In this document: one piece after another, positions 1 through 8,111 of the stretch
Layout of the letters: each line of letters starts with the position of its first letter
Position numbering within the stretch: position 1 is the first letter of the stretch
Assembly (NCBI GenBank): GCA_033855775.1
Contig: JAWVFT010000061.1
Span: 1-61,353, forward strand
DNA: 61,353 nt
Source of the DNA: DASVTR01 sp033855775
Lineage (GTDB): Bacteria > Acidobacteriota > Blastocatellia > Pyrinomonadales > Pyrinomonadaceae
Direction: 5' to 3'
The notes under the pieces: model-generated
What the model was told of the DNA's origin: nothing
Database searches by the model: none
Seen by the model: only the letters and a program-made list of their open reading frames with translations
Program-made: the position numbers and the translations under genes

Positions 1-37
1 ATCTTCGCTTCCGTCGCTTCCTTCCCGAAGGCTCTCA

Positions 38-886
38 TCAAACCGCGACCGGAGCCGCGAGCTTTCCGTGCGACTCGTAGCCGCGCAATCGCAGATTCTC
101 GTAACGCGCGCCGAGCAACCCCGCGAAGCCCCGCAAGCTTTCATCATCATCAACGATTTCCAGACGCGGCAACTCAAGCGGCTCTCTCTTGAGCAGTTCG
201 TTCACCTGCTCAAGATGATTTTGATAGATATGATAATCGCCGAGCGTGTAAACAAACTCGCCGACTTCGAGACGACAGGCGTGCGCGACCAGGTGGGTCA
301 ACAGAGCGTAAGAAGCGATGTTGAAAGGCACGCCGAGGAAAGCGTCAGCCGAGCGCTGGTAAAGCTGGCAATGAAGCGTGCGTTCGCCTTCGACCTTGAA
401 TTGAAAGAGCGTGTGACAGGGCGGCAGTTCAACGTTGTCGCACTCGCGCGGGTCCCATCCGGTCACAATCAGGCGGCGCGAGTTTGGATTGCGCTCAATC
501 AATTCCAGCAGCCGCGCAATCTGGTCAACGCCGTCGCGCTGCGGATAGTGGCCGCCGAAGGAGCGCCACAGGTAGCCGTAAACGGGGCCGAGGTCACCCG
601 CCTCACGATTGAAGCGGCTGGTGTGCGCTTCGTCGGCCCACTCGGCCCAGATGTCAACGCCGCGCGCTCGCAAGTTTGCCTCGTCCGTGTCGCCGGAGAG
701 AAACCAGAAAAGCTCTTCGGCTATCCAGCGAAAGGGAACGCGCTTGGTGGTGACGAGCGGAAAGCCCGCGCGCAAATCGAAGCGCGTCTGGTATCCGAAA
801 TGAGAGATGGTTCCGACACCTGTGCGATCTTCGTGTCGAGCGCCGCGCGCGAGAATCGAGCGCAGGAGGTCTTGATATTGTTTCAT
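38..886 (-). CDS. thyA: Thymidylate synthase
   Basis: Cytosolic enzyme that methylates dUMP to dTMP with methylenetetrahydrofolate. The 282-residue product shows the whole ThyA pattern: N-terminal RTGVGT and KRVPFRWIAEELFWFLSG, the phosphate-binding RRLIVTGWDPRE, the active-site Cys157 in ELPPCHTLFQF, then QRSADAFLGVPFNIASY and the C-terminal GDYHIYQNH dUMP-binding motif. The frame stays open about 100 residues further upstream, but the ATG at 884-886 gives MKQYQDLL, where family members begin, so I chose it. No dihydrofolate reductase gene follows before the window edge. It is transcribed away from the sugar-import locus. The assignment is secure; only the start could move slightly. Confidence 0.95.
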   Translation of the reverse strand: MKQYQDLLRSILARGARHEDRTGVGTISHFGYQTRFDLRAGFPLVTTKRVPFRWIAEELFWFLSGDTDEANLRARGVDIWAEWADEAHTSRFNREAGDLGPVYGYLWRSFGGHYPQRDGVDQIARLLELIERNPNSRRLIVTGWDPRECDNVELPPCHTLFQFKVEGERTLHCQLYQRSADAFLGVPFNIASYALLTHLVAHACRLEVGEFVYTLGDYHIYQNHLEQVNELLKREPLELPRLEIVDDDESLRGFAGLLGARYENLRLRGYESHGKLAAPVAV

Positions 887-1013
887 GTCGTCAGGCTCTC
901 TGTGGCCGCGTGCGCGTCTCTGATGGGCAGCCGGAGCGTCTTGATTGTAGAATAGTCCAGCCCGTTCTGTACAAAGCTCTCTCATCCACGGCGACCCATT
1001 TGAGGCGAAGGCT

Positions 1014-2321
1014 ATGCCAACAGCAGCAGCAGCGCGTCCGTCTATCCGCAAACTCTTTCCCGTCACACTGCTCTTCATCTGCGCGACGCTCTTCGGCTGC
1101 CAGCAGCAGCGAAGCAATGATGCAAAGCAATTAACGCTGGCCGTCAACTCAGGCGTCGAAGGCGACGCGCTCAAGGCCGCCGCCAAAGATTACGAAGCAC
1201 AGACCGGCGTGCATATCAACATCGCGGAGTTTCCCTACGCCAATCTTTTCGAGAAGGAACTGATTGACCTCAACGCGCGCACCGGAGCCTACGACCTCAT
1301 CATGCTCGACGATCCATGGTTCCCGCGCTTTGCCTCGCTCGATGTCCTGACAGACCTCAAGCCGCTCTACGAGAAGCGCGGGAAGACAGGGCCGGACGCG
1401 GATTTCGTCGCAACCTCCATCGCTCTCTGCAAGCATCCTTACGAGACGGGCGCGCTCTACGCTCTGCCTTACGTCGGCAACTCTCAACTCTTCTTTTACC
1501 GCAAAGACATCCTGCAAAAATATAACTTGAAGGAGCCTGCGACGTGGGATGACGTGCTCGCGGCGGCGCGCGTAATCAGCGAGCAGGAGACGAGAAGCGA
1601 TGGCGCGAAGATGTACGGCTACGTCATGCGCGCGGCGCAGGGCAACGCCGTCGTCGCAGACTTCATGCCCATCTTCTGGGCCTTCGGCGCGGAGATGTTC
1701 GACGACGCGGGCCGCCCGACCGTCAACAGTCCCGAAGGCATCGCGGCGCTTCGGTTCATGCTGGAACTCGGCAAGCATGCGCCGCCCGGTTATCAGAGCT
1801 TCAACGCCGACGAAGTTTCCGCTCACTTGCTGCAAGGCACAGCCGCTATGTCCATCAACTGGCCCGCATGGATTAGCGCTTTCAATGACCCTGCGAAGTC
1901 GAAGGTCATCGACCAGATGGAGTTCGCGGTGATGCCGGGCGCGAAGAATCCGGGCCGCGCCGAAATCGGCAACTGGCTCATCAGCATTCCGCGCGAAGCG
2001 AAGAACATTGACGCCGCCTTCGACTTTCTGCTCTGGGCCACAGACGGCGAGCGCATGAAGCGTTCGGCCCTGCGCGGCAATCCGCCGACGCGCCGCTCCG
2101 TCTTTCAGGACGCCGAACTGCTCGCCAGGTTTCCCTCCTATCCGGCGCAGCTACGCTCGCTCGAAACATCCAAGCCGCGCCCGCGCACGCCGCTCTGGAA
2201 CGAAATCGAAAACACCTTCGGCATCTTTCTCTCCAAAGCCAACAGCGGCGAGCTATCGCCCGAAGACGCCATGAATCAAGCCAACGCCGAAATCACCCGC
2301 ATCATCGAGCGCGGAAGATGA
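1014..2321 (+). CDS. ABC transporter sugar-binding lipoprotein (family 1)
   Basis: Extracytoplasmic solute-binding protein of a carbohydrate ABC importer, 435 residues. A basic N-terminus and hydrophobic stretch end at a lipobox-like LFGC with Cys29, so it is probably a lipoprotein. Typical family-1 features follow: LTLAVNSGVEGDALKAAAKDYEAQTG near the N-terminus, YDLIMLDDPWFPRFASLDVLTDL, and the hinge-region ALPYVGNSQLFFYRKDIL. AAGG lies a few bases before the ATG. It is the first gene of a plus-strand locus encoding two permeases, an ATPase, an isomerase and a dehydrogenase. The substrate cannot be told from sequence; a sugar or cyclitol is inferred from the neighbours. Confidence 0.9.
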   Translation: MPTAAAARPSIRKLFPVTLLFICATLFGCQQQRSNDAKQLTLAVNSGVEGDALKAAAKDYEAQTGVHINIAEFPYANLFEKELIDLNARTGAYDLIMLDDPWFPRFASLDVLTDLKPLYEKRGKTGPDADFVATSIALCKHPYETGALYALPYVGNSQLFFYRKDILQKYNLKEPATWDDVLAAARVISEQETRSDGAKMYGYVMRAAQGNAVVADFMPIFWAFGAEMFDDAGRPTVNSPEGIAALRFMLELGKHAPPGYQSFNADEVSAHLLQGTAAMSINWPAWISAFNDPAKSKVIDQMEFAVMPGAKNPGRAEIGNWLISIPREAKNIDAAFDFLLWATDGERMKRSALRGNPPTRRSVFQDAELLARFPSYPAQLRSLETSKPRPRTPLWNEIENTFGIFLSKANSGELSPEDAMNQANAEITRIIERGR

Positions 2322-2325
2322 GAAA

Positions 2326-2529
2326 AGCAGGGGATGGGGGATAGGGGTTGGGGGCTGGAGAAGAACAAAAGCAAGCTGAACAAAGTAACCGCAGAGACTT
2401 GAGGGTTGAGCGGTTCGGGTTGGAGACGACAACGACGAGGGGCGACAGTCTTAAACAAAGACGAGAAACGACACTCTCAACTTGAAACGTGTCTTCCCCA
2501 ACCCCTAACCCCTAACCCCCAACCCCCGA
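2326..2529 (+). repeat. G-rich/C-rich inverted repeat (telomere-like GGGGTTA units)
   Basis: The spacer between the binding-protein and first permease genes has a G-rich arm at about 2331-2360 (GGGG, GGGGG, GGGG and GGGGG runs separated by 2-3 bases) and a C-rich arm at about 2493-2529 (repeats of CCCCTAA and CCCCCAA). The arms are complementary over roughly 30 bases, so the transcript could fold into a long hairpin, or the G-rich arm into a quadruplex. The spacer between the arms shows no gene. A stable structure just after a binding-protein gene could stabilise its message relative to the permease part, as known for malE-malF, but that is inference. Confidence 0.75.
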
Positions 2530-2538
2530 CGCAGAGTT

Positions 2539-3450
2539 ATGAGCCAGAGTCCTTCGCGTCAACTTCGGATGCCAAAGTTTCTCTCGCCGTCGCGCGAGTG
2601 GAAACTGCCGTGGCTGTTGCTCGCGCCGACCGTGCTCGTGCTGTTGGCCTTGTCCATCTATCCGCTGATTTATGCGGTCAAGGTCAGCTTGCAGGTTGGC
2701 GCGGGGGCATCTTTGCGCTGGTCTTTGCAGAACTTCACGCGGCTGGCCGCAGACCGTTTCTTCTTCGCCGCGCTGGCGCATACGCTCGTCTACGCGGTCG
2801 TGGCTCTGACGTGCGAGTTTCTGCTCGGCCTCGGCCTTGCCGTGCTGCTCAATGGTCGCCTGCGCGGGCGGGCGCTTTTTCGCGCTGGCCTGCTTGTGCC
2901 GATGATGTTGCCGCCGGTGGTCGTGGGCGTCGTGTGGCGTTTGATGCTCAATCCAAACTTCGGGGCGATTAACGGAACGCTAAAGGGAGCGGGGCTAAAC
3001 TCGCTCGCGTTCGCCTGGACGGCTTCGCCCAAGCTCGCGCTCTTTTCCGTCATCATGGTTGACGTGTGGCAGTGGACGCCGTTTATGTTTCTGGTCTTGC
3101 TGGCCGGATTGCAAGCCATCCCGCAAGAGCCTTACGAGGCCGCGCTGGTTGACGGCTCGACGGCTTGGCAGACGTTCCAGTTCGTCACGCTGCCGCTCCT
3201 CAAGCCTGCCATCCTGATAGCCTTGCTCTTAAGAACGATGGACTTGCTGCGCGTCTTCGACCAAATCTTTATCCTCACAGAAGGCGGCCCCGGCTTTGCC
3301 ACCGAAACCATCAGCCTCTACATTTACCGCGCCGCGTTTCGCTTCTCCGACTTCGGCTACGCGGCGGCGATGTCGTTCGTGCTGCTCATTCTGACGAACA
3401 TCATCAGCCTGCTCTACATACGCCTGCTGCAACAACAGGAGGCCGCTTGA
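2539..3450 (+). CDS. Carbohydrate ABC transporter permease (MalF/UgpA type)
   Basis: Inner-membrane permease of 303 residues with about six hydrophobic segments, the first being WLLLAPTVLVLLALSIYPLIY. The cytoplasmic EAA loop that docks on the ATPase is seen as EAALVDGSTAWQTFQFVTLP near residue 200. This is the shorter MsmF/UgpA-like form without the extra N-terminal region of E. coli MalF. It follows the binding-protein gene after a structured spacer, and its stop codon abuts the next permease gene. The two permeases would form the heterodimeric channel. Confidence 0.92.
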   Translation: MSQSPSRQLRMPKFLSPSREWKLPWLLLAPTVLVLLALSIYPLIYAVKVSLQVGAGASLRWSLQNFTRLAADRFFFAALAHTLVYAVVALTCEFLLGLGLAVLLNGRLRGRALFRAGLLVPMMLPPVVVGVVWRLMLNPNFGAINGTLKGAGLNSLAFAWTASPKLALFSVIMVDVWQWTPFMFLVLLAGLQAIPQEPYEAALVDGSTAWQTFQFVTLPLLKPAILIALLLRTMDLLRVFDQIFILTEGGPGFATETISLYIYRAAFRFSDFGYAAAMSFVLLILTNIISLLYIRLLQQQEAA

Positions 3451-3464
3451 CGGAGCAAACACGC

Positions 3465-4367
3465 ATGACGAAAAAGCCCGCGACAAACTTTTTCAGCCGC
3501 CGCTTCAGTCGCCGCCGCTTTCGTAATCAACGCAGCCGACTCAGCCTGCGACTTTGGATGAAATACGCGCTGGCTTTTGTGGCTCTCATCATCGCGCTCG
3601 CGCCCGTCTACTGGATGCTGACGATTTCGCTCAAGAGCGAGGTGGAACAGTTCGCCTCGCCGCCGCGCTGGTTCAGGTTCACGCCGACGCTCTTTCATTA
3701 TCGAGAAGCTTTCGTCGAGCGCTCCTTCGGTCAATACTTGTTGACGAGCGCGATGGTCGCCGTGCTCTCAACCATCTGCGCGATGCTGTTAGGCACGCTC
3801 GCCGCTTACGCCCTTGCGCGCTTTCGCTTTCCGCGCCGCCTCGACACGCGGCTCTCTTTGTGGATTCTCTCGACGCGCATGTTCCCGCCGATTGTCACAG
3901 CCGTGCCGCTCTTCCTGATGATGCGCGACGTGCGACTGCTCAACACGAAAGCTTCCCTCGTCATCGTCTACACGGCTTTCAACCTGCCTTTCGTCGTCTG
4001 GATGATGCGCGGATTTTTCCTTGAGATACCGCGCGAGATTGAGGAAGCGGCGATGGTGGACGGCGACTCGCGTTTGGGCGCGCTGTGGCGCGTGCTGCTG
4101 CCGCTGGTCGCGCCGGGGCTGGCCGCGACAGCCGTCTTCTGCCTGATTATCTCCTGGAACGAATTTCTCTTCGCGCTCGTCCTGACGCAGACGGACGCGG
4201 CCATGACGCTGCCCGTCGGTCTGGCGGGGCGCGTCACGCAGTACGAAATCAAGTGGGGCGTGATGAGCGCCGCCGGAGTCGTGGCGATGATTCCGATTCT
4301 GGTCTTCGCCATGGCCGTGCAGCGTTATCTGGTGCGCGGCCTGTCGCTCGGCGCCGTCAAAGGATGA
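3465..4367 (+). CDS. Carbohydrate ABC transporter permease (MalG/UgpE type)
   Basis: Second permease of the importer, 300 residues, with six predicted membrane segments and an EAA loop EEAAMVDGDSRLGALWRVLLP near residue 190. It partners the preceding permease. The start is ambiguous. The ATG at 3465 has GGAG nine bases upstream and is used here. A TTG at 3447 overlaps the previous stop codon (TTGA) and has AGGAGG only four bases before it; it would add six residues. Either choice implies translational coupling to the upstream permease. The N-terminus is strongly basic (RRFSRRRFRNQRSR), consistent with a cytoplasmic tail. Confidence 0.9.
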   Translation: MTKKPATNFFSRRFSRRRFRNQRSRLSLRLWMKYALAFVALIIALAPVYWMLTISLKSEVEQFASPPRWFRFTPTLFHYREAFVERSFGQYLLTSAMVAVLSTICAMLLGTLAAYALARFRFPRRLDTRLSLWILSTRMFPPIVTAVPLFLMMRDVRLLNTKASLVIVYTAFNLPFVVWMMRGFFLEIPREIEEAAMVDGDSRLGALWRVLLPLVAPGLAATAVFCLIISWNEFLFALVLTQTDAAMTLPVGLAGRVTQYEIKWGVMSAAGVVAMIPILVFAMAVQRYLVRGLSLGAVKG

Positions 4368-4423
4368 ACGAATAGCGGGGAATTTTAAGTTACAAATCAA
4401 GCGCGGCGATGATAAAAAGCAGT

Positions 4424-4509
4424 CTCACGCAAAGGCGCACAGGCGCGAAGGAAATCACGCGAGGTCAAGCAGCATTCAACAACTTTGCGGCTTTGCGCCT
4501 TTGCGTGAG
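4424..4509 (+). repeat. CTCACGCAAAGGCGC-type inverted repeat upstream of ATPase gene
   Basis: Left arm 4424-4449 and right arm 4484-4509 are complementary, perfectly over the outer 16 bases (CTCACGCAAAGGCGCA) and imperfectly further in. The same family recurs as a longer perfect hairpin at 20427-20500. The right arm ends in GCGTGAG 12 bases before the ATG of the ATPase gene, so the repeat occupies the place of the ribosome-binding site. Confidence 0.8.
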
Positions 4510-4521
4510 CTTAACGTTTTG

Positions 4522-5601
4522 ATGACTATGGATGTCAGGTTTCAAGATGTGACGAAGCGGTTCGGCGCGTCAACGGTGGTTGACGAGTTGAGCCTGACCA
4601 TCGGCGACGGCGAGTTCGTCGTCCTGCTCGGCCCTTCGGGTTGCGGCAAGACGACGACGTTGCGAATGCTGGCGGGCCTCGAAGAAGCGACCGCGGGCGA
4701 CATCTTCATCGGAGCAGAGCGTGTCAACGACGTGCCGACGCGCTTCCGCGACATCGCGCTCGTCTTTCAATCCTACGCGCTCTACCCGCACATGACGGTC
4801 GCGGAGAACATCGCTTACCCGCTGCGCGTGCGAAAGATTGCGCGGGCCGAACAAGCTGCGCGCGTCGAGCGTGTGGCGCGAATGCTTGAGATAGAAAAAC
4901 TGTTGGGGCGCAGGCCGCGCGAGTTGTCCGGCGGCGAACGCCAGCGCGTCGCTCTGGCGCGTGCCGTCGTCCGCGAGCCGCGCGTCTACCTGATGGACGA
5001 ACCGCTCTCGAACCTAGACGCCAAGCTCCGCGTGCAGATGCGCGGCGAACTCAAACGCTTGCAGCACGAACTGCGCACCACAACGGTTTACGTCACTCAC
5101 GACCAGGCCGAGGCGATGACCCTGGCTCATCGCGTCGCCGTGATGCATCGCGGGCGGCTACAGCAATTCGACACGCCGCTCAATATTTATAATCGCCCGG
5201 CCAATCGCTTCGTCGCGGAGTTCGTCGGCAATCCAAGCATGAATCTGCTCGACGGGCGCGCAGACATCGCCGCGCGTATCTTCAAGAGCGGCGAGATTCA
5301 ACTTCCGCTCTCGGAAACACAATGCCTGTGGCTCGAAGGCCACGAGCGCGTCACGCTCGGCATCCGCCCGGAGCACGTTCACGTCGCGCTCACAGAGCAA
5401 CAGCCTGGAGACTTGCCCGCCACGGTCTACGTCACGGAGTTGATGGGCAACGAAACCTTCGTCTTCCTGCAACTCGGCCGCGAAAAACTCATCGCCCGCG
5501 CGCCCGCAGACTTTCGCGCCGACATGAACCAGCTTGTCCGCGCGACAATCGACATGGACAGAGCCGCGTTCTTTGACGCAGAATCCGGCGTGGCAATATA
5601 G
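4522..5601 (+). CDS. Sugar ABC transporter ATP-binding protein (UgpC/MsmX/MalK type)
   Basis: Nucleotide-binding subunit of the importer, 359 residues. It contains Walker A GPSGCGKTT, Q-loop FQSYALYPHMTV, signature LSGGERQRVALARA, Walker B VYLMDEPLSNLD and switch VTHDQAEAM, followed by a C-terminal regulatory part of about 120 residues with TOBE-like sequence (ERVTLGIRPEHV). ATGs at 4522 and 4528 are both possible. A TTG at 4501 is in frame but lies inside the repeat hairpin and is unlikely. There is no AGGAGG; the only complementarity to the anti-SD is GTGAG from the repeat arm. MsmX-like ATPases can serve several importers. Confidence 0.93.
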   Translation: MTMDVRFQDVTKRFGASTVVDELSLTIGDGEFVVLLGPSGCGKTTTLRMLAGLEEATAGDIFIGAERVNDVPTRFRDIALVFQSYALYPHMTVAENIAYPLRVRKIARAEQAARVERVARMLEIEKLLGRRPRELSGGERQRVALARAVVREPRVYLMDEPLSNLDAKLRVQMRGELKRLQHELRTTTVYVTHDQAEAMTLAHRVAVMHRGRLQQFDTPLNIYNRPANRFVAEFVGNPSMNLLDGRADIAARIFKSGEIQLPLSETQCLWLEGHERVTLGIRPEHVHVALTEQQPGDLPATVYVTELMGNETFVFLQLGREKLIARAPADFRADMNQLVRATIDMDRAAFFDAESGVAI

Positions 5602-5618
5602 AAGAAACCAAGAGCGCG

Positions 5619-5741
5619 GAATGTGTGACGATGACAGCATGACGATGCAAGCGTAGTGATGAAGGACGAGCTATCAAGAGCAACGCTTTCATCATCGCTC
5701 GTCGCTCATCGTTTATAGTGCATCGCTCATCGTTCGTCGTT
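5619..5741 (+). repeat. GATGA/TCATC-rich imperfect inverted repeat
   Basis: Between the ATPase and isomerase genes, a GACGATGA/GTGATGAAG-rich arm (about 5625-5665) faces a TCATCGCTCGTCG/CATCGTTCGTCG-rich arm (about 5687-5741). The right part is itself a tandem of degenerate CATCG(C/T)TC(A/G)TCG units. On the minus strand it yields a spurious NDERR-type peptide. It resembles the other short-unit hairpins of this window in layout though not in sequence. Confidence 0.6.
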
Positions 5742-5765
5742 AGTTTTTGGCAAGGGAGCAAGCAG

Positions 5766-6617
5766 ATGAAACTGGCTTTAAACGGCGCGACGACGATGCG
5801 CGCGAGTCTGGTTGAGGATATTGAGGCGGCGAGCGCGGCGGGCTTCGAGTGTCTGGAAATCTGGGCATCGAAGCTGCGAAAGTTTCTTGATACGCAGACG
5901 ACCACAGAGTTGAAAGAGTTGTTCGGTGAACAGCGTGTGCAGCCGTACAGCATCAACTCCATCGAGCGCATCACGTTCAGGAGCGCGGAGAAGCATCTGG
6001 CGTTGCTCGACGAGTGCGAAGAGTTGTGCAGCATCGCGGCGGAGATTGAATGTCCTTACATTGTCGTCGTGCCAAGCCCGCTGCCCTTGGGGCGAACGAA
6101 GGACGACGCCATTGAAGAATCCGTGCGCGTGCTGACGGAGTTGAGTCTCATCGCCGCGCATTACGGCGTCGCGCTGGCCTTCGAGTTTCTGGGCCAACCG
6201 GATTGCAGCGTGCAGACGCTTGCGCTGGCCGACGAGATTGTCCGGCAAGTGGGTCAGCCGAACGTCGGCCTTGTGATTGACAGCTTTCACTTTTACGCGG
6301 GCGGCTCGACCATTGAATCAATCAAACGGCTCGACCCGCAGCGGCTCTTCATCTTTCACATCAACGACGCGGAAGACCTGCCGCGCGAGCAACTCGAAGA
6401 CCGTCATCGCCTGCTGCCGGGACTCGGCATTCTGCCCCTGCGCGAGATGCTCGGCGCGCTTGAGCACATCGGCTACGACCGCGTGGTCAGCGTCGAAATC
6501 TTTCGCCCCGAATATTGGGAGCGCGACCCTTTTCAATTAGCGCGCGAGGCGCACGCCGCGACGCTACGCGCCCTCGGCCAACATGAAGAAGCGACGGGCA
6601 AGCAAACGGAGTCATAA
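5766..6617 (+). CDS. Sugar phosphate isomerase/epimerase (AP-endonuclease-2-like TIM barrel)
   Basis: A 283-residue TIM-barrel protein of the xylose-isomerase-like superfamily, which includes IolE/IolI inositol enzymes and other sugar epimerases. Candidate metal ligands are visible in order: Glu in ALAFEFLG, Asp and His in GLVIDSFHFYAGG, His in IFHINDAE and Glu in VVSVEIFRPEYW. The ATG at 5766 is preceded by GGGAG at good spacing; an upstream in-frame start at 5718 lies in repeat sequence and is rejected. The stop codon directly abuts the ATG of the dehydrogenase gene (TAAATG), so the two are probably translated together and act on the imported substrate or its oxidised form. Confidence 0.85.
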   Translation: MKLALNGATTMRASLVEDIEAASAAGFECLEIWASKLRKFLDTQTTTELKELFGEQRVQPYSINSIERITFRSAEKHLALLDECEELCSIAAEIECPYIVVVPSPLPLGRTKDDAIEESVRVLTELSLIAAHYGVALAFEFLGQPDCSVQTLALADEIVRQVGQPNVGLVIDSFHFYAGGSTIESIKRLDPQRLFIFHINDAEDLPREQLEDRHRLLPGLGILPLREMLGALEHIGYDRVVSVEIFRPEYWERDPFQLAREAHAATLRALGQHEEATGKQTES

Positions 6618-7595
6618 ATGGAGCGAGTCAGGATTGGCATCATCGGCGCGGGCTACATCGGCGGAGTCCACGCGAAGACGCTCAGCAGCGATGAGCGCGC
6701 GCGCGTCTTCGCCGTGCATGACGTTGACGCTGAGCGCGCAGAGCAACTGGCGCGCTCTTGCGGCGCAGTCGTCAGCGCGAGCGCGGAAGAGTTAATCGAG
6801 AGCGTCGATGCGGTCTACATCACGACGCCGAACACGAAGCACACGGAGTTGGCGAGGGCTGCCGCCGCCGCAGGCAAACACGTCTTCTGCGAAAAGCCGA
6901 TGGCGACGACGCTCGCGGAAGCGCAAGCGGTCCTGCGTGACGCCGAAGGCAGTCGAGCCGTTTTTCAAGTCGGGCATAATCGCCGCTTCGCTCCCGTCTA
7001 CGTGCTGCTCAAGCGATTGCTTGCCGAAGGCAACGCGCCGCACTCGGCGCACGCGAAGATGAATCGCGGCGAGTTGCTGAATCCCGTTTGGGTCGGCGAC
7101 GCGAGCCTGACGGGCGGCTTTCTCTACGAGACGACGATTCACATGTTCGACATGCTGCGCTTTCTCTTCGGCGAGGTCGCGCAACTCGTCGCCTGCGGCT
7201 CGACGCACGAGTACGCGGAGACGGACGACTTCTCCATGCTCTTCAAATTCGAGAGCGGCATGCACGCCACGCTCTGCTCGTCGGCGGACGCCAGTTGGCT
7301 CTTTCCCTTCGAACGCCTTGAGGTCTTCTCTCATCACGCGACAATCACGACGCGCGAGATGGAAAGCCTCACGCAAACGGTCGCGCTCGACGGCAGGCAC
7401 ACGACACACTCCATGCATCAACTGTCGAAGGAAGAGAAGTGGGGCTACGCGCAGGAAGACCGCGCCTTCTTGGACTCGATTCTGAGCGGCGCTCCGCCCG
7501 CCGTCAGCGCGCTCGACGGCCTCAAGTCTGTCGAACTGGTTGACGCCTGCTACCGCGCCGTCAACAGCGGCGAGCCTGTCAACTTCGCTCATTAG
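6618..7595 (+). CDS. Gfo/Idh/MocA family NAD(P)-dependent oxidoreductase
   Basis: A 325-residue dehydrogenase. The N-terminal Rossmann fold has GIIGAGYIG, then YITTPNTKHTELARAA, the catalytic-lysine motif CEKPMA near residue 92, and a C-terminal substrate domain with GGFLYETTIHMFDMLRFLFG, in which the conserved His is present. Family members oxidise cyclitols, sugars or sugar acids; inositol 2-dehydrogenase is one plausible role given the isomerase gene that abuts it. It is the last gene of the import and catabolism locus. Confidence 0.9.
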   Translation: MERVRIGIIGAGYIGGVHAKTLSSDERARVFAVHDVDAERAEQLARSCGAVVSASAEELIESVDAVYITTPNTKHTELARAAAAAGKHVFCEKPMATTLAEAQAVLRDAEGSRAVFQVGHNRRFAPVYVLLKRLLAEGNAPHSAHAKMNRGELLNPVWVGDASLTGGFLYETTIHMFDMLRFLFGEVAQLVACGSTHEYAETDDFSMLFKFESGMHATLCSSADASWLFPFERLEVFSHHATITTREMESLTQTVALDGRHTTHSMHQLSKEEKWGYAQEDRAFLDSILSGAPPAVSALDGLKSVELVDACYRAVNSGEPVNFAH

Positions 7596-7636
7596 TCACA
7601 GCCCGCCCGTCAATCTTTCATCAATCGGAGAAGAAG

Positions 7637-7673
7637 TACGAAGTTTTTCGTTGACAGTACGAAGTTCTTCGTA
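7637..7673 (+). promoter_or_regulatory. Tandem palindromic operator of the BlaI-type repressor
   Basis: Two copies of TACGAAG-TT-CTTCGTA are present. The downstream copy (7658-7673) is a perfect 7+2+7 palindrome; the upstream copy (7637-7652) is imperfect (right half TTTCGTT). Their starts are 21 bases apart, two helical turns. They overlap and fill the spacer of the promoter described next. Dyad operators in their own promoter are the rule for BlaI/MecI repressors. Confidence 0.8.
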
Positions 7674-7680
7674 GTAGAGT
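7651..7680 (+). promoter_or_regulatory. Promoter of the BlaI/M56 operon
   Basis: TTGACA at 7651-7656, an 18-base spacer and TAGAGT at 7675-7680. The perfect operator palindrome sits entirely inside the spacer, so bound repressor would block RNA polymerase. The AAGGAG ribosome-binding site follows, about 11 bases before the repressor ATG. Confidence 0.7.
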
Positions 7681-7721
7681 GTGCGCGTTGTGATTTCCGC
7701 CCTTGAAGGAGTTCAGAAAAG

Positions 7722-8111
7722 ATGCCTAGACGAAGCACACCGCGACCGACAGATTCCGAGTTAGACATCCTGCGCGTGCTCTGGCGGCGCGGCCCGTCCA
7801 CCGTGCGCGAGGTTTACGAAACGCTCAACCGTAAGCGACCGACAGGCTACACGACCGTGCTGAAGATGTTGCAGATTATGACGGAGAAGCAGCTGGTCGA
7901 GCGCGAAGAATCGCAGCGCGCTCACGTTTACGAGGCGCGCTTGCCGCAGGAACAGACGCAGCAACAACTCGTCGGCGACCTCCTGGAGCGAGCCTTCGAC
8001 GGCTCGGCCAAGAAACTCGTGATGCAGGCTCTTTCGTCAAAGAAGGCTTCAAGCGAAGACCTGACGGAGATTCGAGAATTGTTAGACAGATTCGAGCGAG
8101 GCGCAAAATGA
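7722..8111 (+). CDS. BlaI/MecI/CopY-family transcriptional repressor
   Basis: A 129-residue winged-helix repressor. The N-terminal wHTH (about residues 5-75) shows PTDSELDILRVLWRRGPSTVREVYE and the recognition-helix region TGYTTVLKMLQIMTEK. The C-terminal helical part is a dimerisation domain and, in BlaI and MecI, carries the site cleaved on induction. Its stop overlaps the start of the M56 peptidase gene by four bases (ATGA), the classic BlaI-BlaR1 arrangement. It likely represses this operon through the tandem TACGAAG dyads, and possibly other genes elsewhere. No beta-lactamase gene is nearby. Confidence 0.93.
   Translation: MPRRSTPRPTDSELDILRVLWRRGPSTVREVYETLNRKRPTGYTTVLKMLQIMTEKQLVEREESQRAHVYEARLPQEQTQQQLVGDLLERAFDGSAKKLVMQALSSKKASSEDLTEIRELLDRFERGAK

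Noticed and set aside
2326..2529. GGGGTTA-like repeats as a sign of a linear replicon telomere
   Set aside because: They are internal to an operon, arranged as an inverted repeat, and normal genes continue on both sides.
3165..3464. Upstream extension of the second permease frame
   Set aside because: It overlaps the first permease gene and encodes a Pro/His/Arg-rich non-membrane sequence; the real start is at 3447 or 3465.
5489..6034. Minus-strand frame with NDERR-type repeats
   Set aside because: Spurious translation of the intergenic CATCG repeat that then runs antisense to the isomerase gene.
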